NCBI GenBank assembly: GCA_022695795.1
Contig: MU404088.1
Span: forward strand, 277,032-341,031
Direction of reading: 5' to 3'
Length of the DNA stretch: 64,000 nucleotides
From: Biscogniauxia marginata
Lineage: Eukaryota > Ascomycota > Sordariomycetes > Xylariales > Xylariaceae
Under the pieces are notes generated by a model, which had not been told where the DNA came from, ran no database searches, and was given only the letters and a program-made list of their open reading frames with translations. Below are positions 25,530 through 38,300 of this stretch, in pieces. A program made the translations under genes and the position numbers. Numbering within the stretch: the first letter of the stretch is position 1; each line of letters opens with the position of its first letter.

Positions 25530-26853
25530 ACGTATTATATAAGTAAGTAAACGAAATAAACTCGCGAACGAAATTTTATAGTTATTACATTTTTAATTAT
25601 TAAAAATTATTTACGCCGCATCGAAATTAATTAATAATTATTATTATTTAAACCGCCTTATTTAACTTTATACTTTAAAAATTAAATACTTTTTTTATAT
25701 TAAATATTCGGGTTTTTAAAGCGTAATTTATATTACTTAATTTATTACATTTTTTAAGTTAAAACCTTTTAAAATTAAAATAATAAATAAATAAAAAATT
25801 AATTATAACTCTTTAAAATCTAAATTATTAAATACTTTTTTATTTATTATATAAATATTATTAATTATATCTTTATTCGTTATATTACTAAATATATTTT
25901 TATTTATTATATATATTATATCGTTTTTATTTAGTTATTACTTTTTTTCGAGGCCCCCTTTTTTTATTATTAATTATAATATTATCTTTTTTAATTTATA
26001 AAGTTATTTCTTTTTTTATATTAAATATTTTTTTATTTATAATTATTTCTTTTTAGTTTTATATCGTTTATTAAAAATATAATTTATTTTTTAAAAATAA
26101 ATAATTTTTATAAGTTATTTATAAATATTTATAATATAATTAAATTATAAAAATACCTCGCAAGTTATTATTAATTTTTTAATTTTTTTAAAATACTTAA
26201 TTTATATCGAGGTCGAAAAAGAATATACGCATTTTTTATATAAAAAATAATATAATAATAACTTTTTTTAAATTAAAAAGAATTAATTTAATTACGCAAA
26301 ATTTAATTTATATATTTAAAATAATTATTATAATAATAAAAGCTTTTATAAAGTTAATTAAAAAGTCTTTTTTTATAATATAAATATAATAATAATTTAT
26401 TAAATTTTATAAATAATTATTATATATTTATTTTAAAATATTAAAATATACGAAATCGAGAAATTAAAACTTATATAACAAATAATTAAACATATAAAAT
26501 ATAATAATATTTTTTATAATTATTTAAAATTAAAAAATATATAATTCTTTTTATCTTTTTTTTATGTATTTATAAAAATGCTTTATAAAGTTTATATTAA
26601 GTTTATTTATAATTTAGTTATTATTTAATATTATAATTTTCTTTTTTAATAATAATAAATTATTACGATATTATAAAGCAAAATGTTTTTTTAATTAAAA
26701 TAATATATAATAATAAAAAATAATTATAACTTATTCTCGATTATTTTATTAAGTTTATTATAATTATCTACGTCGTTTTATATTTATTATTATTATTTTA
26801 ATTATAAATTTTATCTCGTTAAAATTATATATATCTTTTTTTAAATATTATAT

Positions 26854-27308
26854 TATAACGAACCTCTTTATATGTTCCTAGTTAGCTGACTTTATAAGTA
26901 AATACGTATTAAGTTTTCTTAATTTAAAGGTAATAATGGATTAAAGTTAATTTAAGAGATTTATAATGCTTTGTTCGTTAAAAAGATTTTAAAGTACTTT
27001 TATTATAATATTAAAAAGTAATTATAGTTTTAAATTAATAGCTAAAAAACTAAAATAAAAAACTAAATATAAAAGAAATTTATATTTATATTTTTTTTAT
27101 ATTTCTTATTTTAATATATTAAATATTATTAGATTTTCTTATTTTTAAGGATTTAACGTATTAAATTTTTATGAATTTTCGAATTGATAAGAATTTATAT
27201 TACGTAACGTTATATTACACTTTTAATTTAAACTATCCGTTTTTTATATTATTAATTTATATTTAACATTTTTATTAAAAACCTTTTTAATATTATTAGT
27301 TCGTAATA
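26854..27308 (-). repeat. 3' LTR of element E (455 bp)
   Basis: Reverse-oriented LTR starting TATAACGAACC and ending GTTCGTAATA, the RIP forms of the family ends. Its unique part, with CGTAACGTTATATTACAC near 27200, is shared only with 33420-33866. Confidence 0.85.
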
Positions 27309-30300
27309 TTATTTTTCTCCTTTTTAAAATCTTTGTTTTAAAAATTATTTTAATAAGTTTATTTTCTTTTTATAACTTATTATATTTAATAATTATATTA
27401 TTAAGCGCTAACGTATAAGTTAAAAAAAAAGCATAAAAGTTTTACGTAACGAATTAATCGTTACGAAGTAAATATCGATATTATGCTTTATTTTTATTAT
27501 TTTAAGTATAACTTATTATATGTTATAACGCTTAAGGAGTTATTAAAGTATAACGAGTATATTCGCTAAAAAGGTTTATATAATAGTTTCGAAGTACTTT
27601 TAAATTCTTTTAATTACTTAGATTTAAAAAAAGAGCGACTTCTTTTTTAAAAACGTTAAATAAAATTAATTTTTATTTATTATTAAAAGGAAATCTTTTA
27701 GTTATAAAAAAGATTTATAAATTTATTATTTATATATTTCGCTTATGTTATTAACGCGATTTTATTCGAAAAAAAAGCTTAAAAAAGTTATAATATAGTT
27801 TTTAAAATTTAAACAAGTTAAAAAAGTAAAAACGTTTAAAAGAGAAATAAAAACGTTTTTAAGTTAAATAATAATTTTTAATTAAGTAAATTAAAGTTAT
27901 TTTTAAGGTCGTTCCTTTTTTTAACCTGTTTTTTTTTAAGTTAAAATCCTGAATTTTAAGCTTTTTTAGTTAATTCGAGTTTTATTAATAAAACTTATTA
28001 AGCGCTTTTTTCGAGTTTATTAAATGTTTAAATAGTTTTTATATATATATATTTTTTAGTAAGTATTTTTTTTATTTAACTAAATATTATAATTAATTAT
28101 TAACTTTTTTTAAATTTAAATTTTTTTAAATTTCGTTTTAAGTTTTTAACAAAGCGTTTTTTAATATTAGTTTTAATAACGATATATAAAATATTAAATA
28201 TATTTTAAATTTCTTTAATAATTTTAATTTATAATTAATACTCGAAATAACTTTTTTAATCTTATAAGGTTTTAATTTCTTAAAGTCGAGCTTTTTTATT
28301 AAATCGTTTTATTTTAATTTACGGAGTTTTTATTAATATATTTTGCCGTTATCGTAATAAATAAACTTTATTTCCTTTTTTAAAAATTAGTTTTTTAATT
28401 TTTTTTAATTACAATATTTAATTATTTAGTTTTAAATAAATTATAATTATATTACTTAAACTTTTTAGATAATATTTTTATTTTTAAGGCTTTTATTTTG
28501 ACTTTTAATATTTTTATAAGTTTAATTAATTATTTTTAGGTTTTTACTTTTTAACCGTATATTACTTTGTATAGTGATATTTTTATGTCTTTATTAATCG
28601 AAGTGTTATATGTTATTTAGGTTATTAATAATAATTTTATTTATTTATTTATTTCTTAGTTAATATAACTTTAAAGATATTATTTTATTATTTAATTTAG
28701 TTTTTTTATTTATTCGTTTAACTAAAAATAATATATTATAAATAATTTTTATTTAACTTTTATTTGTTTTATTAAGTTAATTTAGAATTTTAATATAAAT
28801 AACTTATTTTTATTTAAAATAATGCATTTTAATAATTTATATTTATTAATATACTTTTTTAAAAAACTAAAAACTAATTATTTTATTATATTTAACTTAT
28901 TAAACGATAAAAAGTAAATATATTTCGTGAGTTAATTAATTATTATTTATATATTATTATAAAATCCCATATAATTATATATTATATTTTTTAAGTATTT
29001 AAATTAATTATAATAATTTATATAATTTATATAATTTATATCGTAATATTTTAATTTTATTATAAATATTATAACTTTTTATAACTCTTTTAATTAATTA
29101 TTTATTTCTAGAAAATCAAATTCTTTTTATAATCGTTTTAACGTTTTAAAGATTCTTTAGTAATTATATAAAGAGTATTTATAAAATTTTTATACAAAAA
29201 AAGTTTATTATTAAATCTTTATTAAAATTAAAATTATTTTTCTTTTTAATTATAACTTTTTTTAAAATGTTATTTTTAATTTTTTATATTAATTCGTATA
29301 TAAGTTAATATAATTAATTTATTATTTTGTTATTTAAATATCTAAATATTTTTCTTTTTAAATTATTATAAATTATGTAAAATTTTTATAATTTAAATAA
29401 ATATTAATAAGTTTTTTAGTTTTATTAAGTTATAATTTTTATTTTTTTAATGTTTTAATAATTATTAATAATTCTTTATTATAAATTTAATAGTTTAATT
29501 TAATATTATATAATGCTTTAAATAAATACGCGACTAAATATTATTTTTTATTATTTTTTAGTTATTTTAAAGCTACTTTAATAACGAAATTTAAAGCGTT
29601 TATTTTTAATCGTTTTTTTTATTTTTATTAAAATAATTAATTTTATTAATAGTTTAACGATTCGCTTAAAATCTTAAATAAATTATTTAACGTAATTAAT
29701 AAAACCAAGAAATATATATACGTTTATAACACTTTTAAGTTTTAATTAATCTTTAATTATTATTATTTTTCCTTTTTAAATACGGATTTCTTTTAAATTT
29801 ATTATAAACCTTAAATAATTTAATTTTTTAATATGTTATTTATTTTTAGTTAAATAAATAAGTAAGTTTACCTTTTTAAGGCTTTTAATATTTTAATATT
29901 TTTTTATATTTTTTTTCGCTTTTTAAATAAATAAATATAAATTTATTTAAAAACTTACGAAAAATTATTATAATTATATATTAAAATATAACAAGTATGT
30001 TAATAAGTTTAAATAACATAACTTTATACTTATAATATTTATATATCGTTTAGAAAACGATATATTATTTATGTTTTTTAGCCATTTTAATTATATAATA
30101 ATTATCGCGAAAATTTAATATTATAAAAATTTAAACCTTATTAATTTACCTTTTTATAAGTTTTATTAATAATAATAAGTATTTATTTTTTTATTACTTT
30201 ATTAAAATGTTAATAATTAATTACTCGTTATTATACTAAATTTTCTTTTTTATTAATATATTACTTTTCGTTTTTATTAACTTTTAATATTATAATTACT

Positions 30301-33300
30301 AAATATCTTAATAAAGATTTCGATTTTTAAATATATTTTTTATTAAGATCTTTTTAAATTCTTTTTTATAATACTTTTTATTTTTCTTAATTTATAAAAT
30401 ATATTAAGGATAAATTTAATCACTTTTTTTAAAGTAATTTTAGTAATTTTATTAGTTATATTTTAATAATTCTTTTTTAGTTTTATTTTTAAATAATTTA
30501 TAAAAACAAAGGTATTTACATAATACTTTTTTCGTTAGATTTTTAAGTTTAATTATTTAAATTATATAAACGATATATTTCGTTTTTATATCCGTTTTTT
30601 AATATTATTTATAGTATTTATTTTATAACTTATAATAATTAACTCCTTTTAATTTTAATTTTAATAAAACGTATTTATTTCGAAATTTATTTATAAATTA
30701 CTTTTTTTAAGTTAATTTATTTTTAAAATTATATCGTAATTTAATATATATATAATATTAAAAATAACTTATTTAAAATGTTTTTAAATAGATATTAAAA
30801 AAGGAATTATTTCTTTTAATACTTTATTATTCTCTTAATTAAATATATTTTTTTTAAAGTTCCGTAATTTATATAAACTTTATTTATATATTTATAATAT
30901 ATTATTTTTTTAAGTTACTTTAATTAAAATATAGCTTTTATTTACTTTTAAGTTTATAAAGGCTTTATACTTTTTTTATTATACTTAATTTTAGTTATAA
31001 TAATATTATTAAGTTTTAATTAAATTTCGTATAAAGACTTATTATTTATAGCTTCTAGCTGCTTTATTAGCGAGAGCTTTTGCCGTTTTTTAATTTTTTA
31101 TATTTGTTCTTTTTTAGGTTTTTTTAGGTTATTATGGTTTTAACTTTATTTTATTTTTAGGCTTTTATAAAAACGTGTTTTTAGTAATTATTATTTCGAT
31201 AGTTTTTTTAATTACTTTTTACGTAATAAGGAGTAAAAAGTTTATTTTTTATATAAAATCTTATATATTGAAATTTTAATTCTTTTTCGAGGGCTTTTTT
31301 ATAGCTTAAATTTATTTTTTTATTAATTTATAAACTTTTAAAGTTTTAAATTATTTTCGAATAAAAAGTATAATTCTCGGATTCGTTTATTAAGGGTAAT
31401 TTAATATCTTTTTATAAGTTTATATATATTTCTAGAAATTTTTCCTTTTTTTTGAAATATATTTTAACAATTTATTTATAGCTTAATTTAGTTGCACGTA
31501 TTTTTACTTATTATTTTATTAAATGCTTTTTTATAAAACTAAATAAATTAATATTATATTTAACTCGTTTTTCGAATTAATATAAAAAATATAATTCTTT
31601 TTTAATTTTATCTTTTTTAAAACCCGTTTCGAGTAAATTATATATATTATATAGTATTAAGATGTAATATATATAACCCTTAATAATTACTTCGTTACTT
31701 CTTTTAAAACTTAAATAAAAATAATATATTTTAAAATAATATAACTATTATAAGACGTTATTATAAATATATTTTTTTTCGTATTATTACTTTTTAGTTT
31801 TTATATATTTAATAAGCGTTGTTAATATAAAAGCTTTAATATAATAATATATATTCCTTTCATAATTTTATAATTTTGTTTTTAAGTTATTTAACTACTT
31901 TTAGCTTTAATTTAAATTCTTTACTTAATAACCTATTAAGTTAACTAGCATTATTTAAGTTTTAATAATTATTATAATTATTATTTATATAAAACTTTTA
32001 ATATAAGTTATTATACTTGTTTTTTTAATATATTTTATATTTATTATTATTATAATAATTCCAATATAATTCATTATAATTCGACTTAATTCTTAAATCG
32101 TACTTTAATTTATAAGTATTATACTTATATAATAATTTATTTTTATTACATTTTTACTTAACTTATTTTAACGTGAAGTACTTTAAATACGAGTAATTAT
32201 GTTTTAAGTAGTTTTTAAAGCTATTTTAATAATATTTATAACTTTCGCGTATCGTAATAAATAAGTAATAATACTTTAAATAATGTTTATAAGTTTCTTT
32301 TTTATAATTTTAACAAATATTATAGCTTTTTTTTATAAAAACTTCTTTATCTTTTTTTATTTTAATAATAATAATAATAAATACTTAATTTACTTCTTTA
32401 TTATTTTCGAAATAAACCTTTACTTTAAAGGTTTTTTTTTCGGGTTAAGAAATCCCTTTTATTTTTAATTTTTGTTTTTTAAAGTTTTAATATTTATTTT
32501 TATAATATCTTTTTTTAATAATTAAAACATTTAATAGTTAACTTGTTTTATTTTTTTTGTTTTTTTTAAGTAGCGTTAATTTTAATAAGGTTTAACTTAG
32601 TTCTAATATTTTTTTTATTTTAATACTATTTTTATAATTTCCTTTTTTTTGTTAATCGCCGTTTTTTCGTTATATCGTTTTTTTAAAGTATCGTTCGAAG
32701 TTTTCGTTATTAATAATAATTATTATTATAACGTAATTATTAAACTTTTCTAAGTTATTTTTTAAATTCTTTATAATTTTTAAAAACCTTTTTTATGTTT
32801 TTTAAGCGTTTAATTTATTATTTAAATAATTTTTTAATACTAATTAAAACTAAGTTAAAGTAGTTTTAATAAGGAGCTAAAATATTATAAGAACTTTTTG
32901 TTTTTTAGTAGTAATTATTCCGTAATAAAACTATAAATAGGTTTCGGCTTAAATTAAAAATCCTTTTAAATTACTTGACTTATTATATTTATTAAATATA
33001 ATTAATTTAAAACCTTTTATATCGAGAGTTATTATGTTGTTTTCGTCGTTTAAGTTATTAAAATCGCTATTGTTTAAAGGTGGCTTTAATTATTTATTTT
33101 TAAGAAGTAAAAATTATTTTACTTGTTTTTCTTTTTTAAGTGCTTTTTTTCTTTTTATTAAGCTTGAAAGGTATCTTTTTAAGGCCTTTTTTTTAGTTAT
33201 AATTATAATTAACTTTTATGTTAATTTTTTAAAACCTTTTTATTATATCGTAAAAAAATTTAAAGTTTTTATTTAAAAGCTTATTAATTATTGTTTTTTT

Positions 33301-33419
33301 AAATTATTTCTTTTTTTGTTATTTTTTTTAGTTTTAAAGGTATATTTATTTTAAAATGGTTTAATTAAAAGTCCTTTTTTTTGAATTAATATTAAATATT
33401 AATTAAAGAGCTATTAAAA

Positions 33420-33866
33420 TGTAATAAATCTCTTTATATGTTTTTAGTTAATTAACTTTATAAGTAAATACGTATTAAGTTTTCTTAATTTAAAAATAAT
33501 AATAAATCAAGGTTAATTTAAGAGATTTATAATGCTTCGTTCGTTAAAGAGATTTTAAAGTATTTTCATTATAATATTAAAAAGTAATTATAGTTTTAAA
33601 TTAATAATTAATAATAAAAGAAATTTAAATTTATTTAAATTTATTCCTTTTTTTTATATTTCTTGCTTTAATATATTAAATATCGTTAGATCTTTTTATC
33701 CTTAAGGATTTAACATACTAGATTTTTATAGATTCTTGAATCGACAAGAATCTATACCACGTAACGTTATATTACACCTTTAACTTAAATCATTTGTTTT
33801 TTTATATTATTAATTCGTGCTTAACACCCTTGTTAAAAACCCTTTTAACATTATTAATTTATATTA
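33420..33866 (-). repeat. 5' LTR of element E (447 bp)
   Basis: Partner of 26854-27308, sharing the same distinctive central block with CGTAACGTTATATTACAC near 33760. The outermost bases differ by RIP-type changes plus one transversion, so the exact end is uncertain by a few bases. Confidence 0.8.
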
Positions 33867-34555
33867 TTTTTAATATATATTTAAATTTTTATAAAAAGCT
33901 TTTTAATAATTAATTTGTTTATTTAAACGCGTTTAAAAATTTTTTATCGTTATATAAAATTAAAAGCTTAATTTTATTTGACGCGCCTTGCGTCGCGATC
34001 ACGTAATAAAATATTTATTATCTCGATAACGTAATAAGAACCAAAAAAATAACTAATTATTTAAATTAATAATACGTTAAACAATTATAACTTTTTCGTA
34101 AAATATAAATTTTCGGAAATTTAATATAATAATTAATCGTGTAAATATACTTTTAAATCGTCGTTATAATATAATATTAAAAACATTATAAATTTTCGAT
34201 AATTAATAAAAACTAATATTTAAATAATATTATTTATAAATAATATTTTTAATTATTAAATTAAAATAATTAATATAAAAAAATTAAAAATATAATTATA
34301 ATTTTACGCGTTTTCAAAATAATAATAAACATATTAATTTTTAATTAAGTAATATAAATTACATTTTAAAAAACTAAATATTTAATATAAAAAAGGTATT
34401 TAGTTTTTAAAGTATAAAGCTAAATAAAACAATTTAAATAATAATAATTATTAATTAATTTCGATATAATATAAATAATTTTTAATAATTAAAAATGTAA
34501 TAATTATAAAATTTCGTTTACGAGCTTATTTTATTTACTTGTTTATATAGTACGT

Positions 34556-34825
34556 TATAACTTATAAATAATAACATTATAATTTTAAAATTAACTTAAT
34601 TTTAAAAACCTATATTTTAATAATTATTAAAACAACTTAATTATTAACATATTATATAAGCAAGTAAGTCACTTAAGTAAGTAAGTGTCACGTCGAGAAG
34701 GCAAGCTAGATATAACTAATGTATTTTTATAAGGAAGAGATAAAACAAGATAAACGCTTGCCTTCTCTTAAAGAAAAAGGGAGAGAGTTTACCTTTATAT
34801 ACCTGTTATAAGTCAGGGACTAATT
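34556..34825. other. Spacer with 12-bp inverted repeat
   Basis: Between TIR element X3 and the nested stack. It begins A+T-rich and then becomes more balanced. A perfect 12-bp inverted repeat GAGAAGGCAAGC (34695-34706) / GCTTGCCTTCTC (34756-34767) encloses about 49 bp. No gene seen. Its last five bases, TAATT, are the target duplication of element C. Confidence 0.6.
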
Positions 34826-35343
34826 TATTACGAACTAACCAGGGTAAGCCATTAAATGACAGGGGTACTATTCCTACTATTCTTGCTTTTGCACTAGACA
34901 TAGATCCTGGAAAGGAAAATAACTTATTATCACGTAATATAGATATATATAAATATATATATCTAGCAACATCTAGTAAAGAATAAATATGTATAAATAT
35001 ACATATCTAGTAACATTCAATGGAAAATGAATATATGTAAATAAACATATCTAAAGGTATTTAACATATTAATTATGGAAAATAAAAGATAAAATAAACA
35101 AATATAAAAAAAACGGTATTTCTTATATGTTTAATTATTCATTTTAGTTTTTTAGCTATTAATTTAAAACTATAATTACTTTTTAATATTATAATAAAAG
35201 TACTTTAAAATCTCTTTAACGAATAAAGCATTATAAATCTTTTAAATTAATTTTAATTTATTATTACCTTTAAATCAAGAAAACCTAGTACGTATTTACT
35301 TATAAAGTTAGTTAACTAAGAACATATAAAGAGATTCGTTACA
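34826..35343 (+). repeat. 5' LTR of element C (518 bp)
   Basis: RIP forms of the family termini, TATTACGAAC and ATTCGTTACA. It has a distinctive central part with repeated ATCTAGTAA motifs, shared with 57207-57674, which lacks about 45 bp of it. Confidence 0.88.
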
Positions 35344-38300
35344 TTTTGATAACTCTTTAATTAATGCTTAACATTAATTTAAAAGAAGGGATTCTCGGTC
35401 GTATTATCCCAAAATAAACATACCTCTTAAAATTAAAAAGTAATAAAAAAAGAAATAAGTAAAATAATAATAATTAATAAACTCTTAAACGAAAGCTTTA
35501 AATTTTTTTACGATATAATAAAAAGGTTTAAAAGAACTAATATAAAAATTAATTATAATTATAATTAAAAAAGAGCCTTAAAAAGACACCTTTAAAACTT
35601 AATAAGAAGAATTATTTAAGGAAGAAAAAAAGAAAGAAGAAAAAGCACCTAAAAAAGAAAATAAATAAGCAAAATAACCTTTATTTCTTAGAGATAAATT
35701 GCCGGAGCTACCTTTAAACCATAATAACTTTAATAGTTTAAACGATAAAAATAACATAACGACCCTCGATATAAAAAGTTTTAAACTAATTACACTTAAT
35801 AAGTATAATAGGTTAAGTAATTTAAAGGGATTTTTAATTTAAGCTAAAACCTATTTACCGTTTTATTACGAAATAATTATCATTAAAGAATAAAAGGTTT
35901 TTACGGTATCTTAATTCCTTATTAAAACTACTTTAACCTAGTTTTAACTAGTATTAAAAAATCATTTAAATAATAAATAAAGCGTTTAAAAAGACATAAA
36001 AAAGATCTTTAAAGATTATAAAGAATTTAAAAAACAATTTATATTTATATTTAGCAACTTAATCTTTAAATAACAAACCGAAACTCGACTTTATAAATTA
36101 CGACAAGATAAAAAGGCTTTAAATTACGTTATTAAGTTTAAAAAACTCGTAAGTTAATCGTAATTACCTATTAAAAGTTTATATTATTTGTTTTATTAAG
36201 AACTAAAAAACTATATAAAAAACGAGTTATATAAAATAAACCTAAAAAAGTTTAATAATTACGTTATAATAACAAATACTATTAATAACGAAAACTTCGA
36301 ACAATACTTTAAAAAGAAAAAAACGGTATAACGAAAGAACGGCGATTAATAAAAAGAAGGAAATCACAAAAGTGGTATTAAAATAAAAAAAGTATTAAAA
36401 CTAAGTTAAACCCTATTAAAATTAATATTACTTAAAAAAGCAAAAAAAAACAAAACAAATTAACTATTAAGTATTTTAATTATAAAAAGAAAAGATATTA
36501 TAAAAACGAGTATCAAAGTCCTAAGAAATAAAAACCAAAAATAAAAGGGATTTCTTAACTCGAGAAAAGAACCTCCGAAATAAAAATTCATTTTAAAAAC
36601 AACAAAAAAGTAAATTAAGTATTTATTATTACTATTATTAAGATTAAAAAAACAAGGAAATCCTTATAAAAAGAAATTATAAATATTATTAAGTTAACCG
36701 CAAAAACTATTTAAAGTATAACCACTTATATTTAAAGTACCTCACATTAAAATAAACTAAGTAAAGATATAACGAAGGCGAACTACCGTATAAATACGAT
36801 ACTTATAAATTAGGATACGACTTAAGAATTAAGTTAAATTATAATGGGCTATATTAAAGCCATTATAATAACGATAAATACGAAATATATTAAAAAAGAA
36901 GTAAACATAATAGTTTAAACCGGAAGCTTTATATAAATAATAATTATAATGTTTATTAAAGCTTAAATAATATTAGTTAACTTAATAAGTTATTAAGCGA
37001 AAAATATAAAATAAAGCTAAAAATGGTAAAATAACTAAAAAAATATATATATATATCGTTATATTAAAGCTTTTATATTAACGATACTTATTAAATATAT
37101 TAAAGCTTTAAGGATAAAGCCGGTTATTATTTCTAAAAACCGGAAAGTAATAACATAAAAAAGAATAAATGCATTTATAATAACGTCCCATAATAACCAC
37201 ATTATTTTAAAGTATATTATTTTCATTTAAGTTTCGAAAGAAGTAACGAAATAATTATTAAGGGCTATATATATTACACTTTAATATTATATAATATATA
37301 TAATTTATTTGGAGCGGGTTTCGAAAAAAACGAAATTAAGGAAGAATTATAAGAATTATAAAAAAGATTACATTTTTCACACTAGCTCGAAAAACGAGCT
37401 AAATATAATACTAGTTTATTTAGTTTTATAAAGAAACATTTAATAAAATAATAAGTAAAAATACGTATAACTAAATTAAGTTATAAACGAATTATTAAGG
37501 TATACTTTAAAAAAGAAGAAAAGTTTTTAGAAATATATATAAATTTATAAGGAGATGTCGAGTTACCCCTAATAAATAAAACCGAGGATTACGCCTTTTA
37601 TTTAAAGATAATTTAAAACCTTAAAAGGTTTCGAATTAATAGAAAAATAGATTTAAGCTATAAAAAGCCCTTAAAAAGGAATTAAAGTTTTAATATATAA
37701 GGTTTTATATAAAAAATAGACTTTTTACCCTTTATTACTTAAAAGATAGTTAAAAAAACTATTTAAATAATAATTACTAAAAACACGCTTTTATAAAAGC
37801 CTAAAAATAAAAAGATATTAAGGCCGTAACGACTTAAAGAAACCTAAAAAAGAAAAAACGTGGAAAACCAAAAAACGGTAAAAGCTTTCGCTAGTAAGGC
37901 AGCGAGAAGCCATAAATAATAAATCTTTATACGAAGTTTAATTAAGACTTAATAATACCATTATAATTAAAGTTAAGTATAATAAAAGGAAATATAAAGC
38001 CTTTATAAACTTAAGAGTAAATAAAAGTTATATCTTAGTTAAGGTAACTTAAAAGATAACATATTATAAATATATAAATAAAGTTTATATAAATTACGAA
38101 ACTTTAAAGAATATATATTTAATTATAAAAATAGTAAAGTGTTAAAAGAAATAATCCCTTTTTTAATAACCATTTAAAAACATCTCAAGTAAGTTATTTT
38201 TAACATTATATACATATTAAGTCACGATATAATCCTAGAAATAAATTAACTTAAAAAAAGCAATTTAAAAATAAATTTTAAGATAAACACGTTTTATTAG

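Larger units (their letters stand above)
26854..33866 (-). mobile_element. Ty3/gypsy 'element E', full-length but RIP-degraded (7.0 kb)
   Basis: Minus-strand element with LTRs at 26854-27308 and 33420-33866. Between them lie, in reverse order, chromodomain, integrase, RNase H, RT and gag, all with stops in every frame. It is several hundred bases shorter than elements A and B because of internal deletions, including one of about 21 bp in the RT catalytic segment near 29925 and others around 29340-29400. It lies inside TIR element X3. No 5-bp target duplication is visible, and about 30 bp of X3 appear lost at the right junction. Confidence 0.85.
25530..34555. mobile_element. TIR element X3 (about 2.0 kb) interrupted by a gypsy element
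   Basis: The outer ends are inverted repeats more than 150 bp long: the left arm from 25530 is matched by the right arm ending at 34555. Both carry ACGTA...ATATAAGTAAGTAAA-type termini and the box AAATTTTATAGTTATTAC or its RIP variant. TA flanks both sides (25528-25529, 34556-34557). With the inserted element E (26854-33866) removed it is about 2013 bp. No transposase frame was recognised, so it is either non-autonomous or too degraded. Confidence 0.72.

Noticed and set aside
32283..33276. Plus-strand ORFs of 61 and 80 codons in element E
   Set aside because: Low-complexity Phe/Ile/Leu/Lys translations from AT-rich DNA, antisense to gag of a RIPped element.
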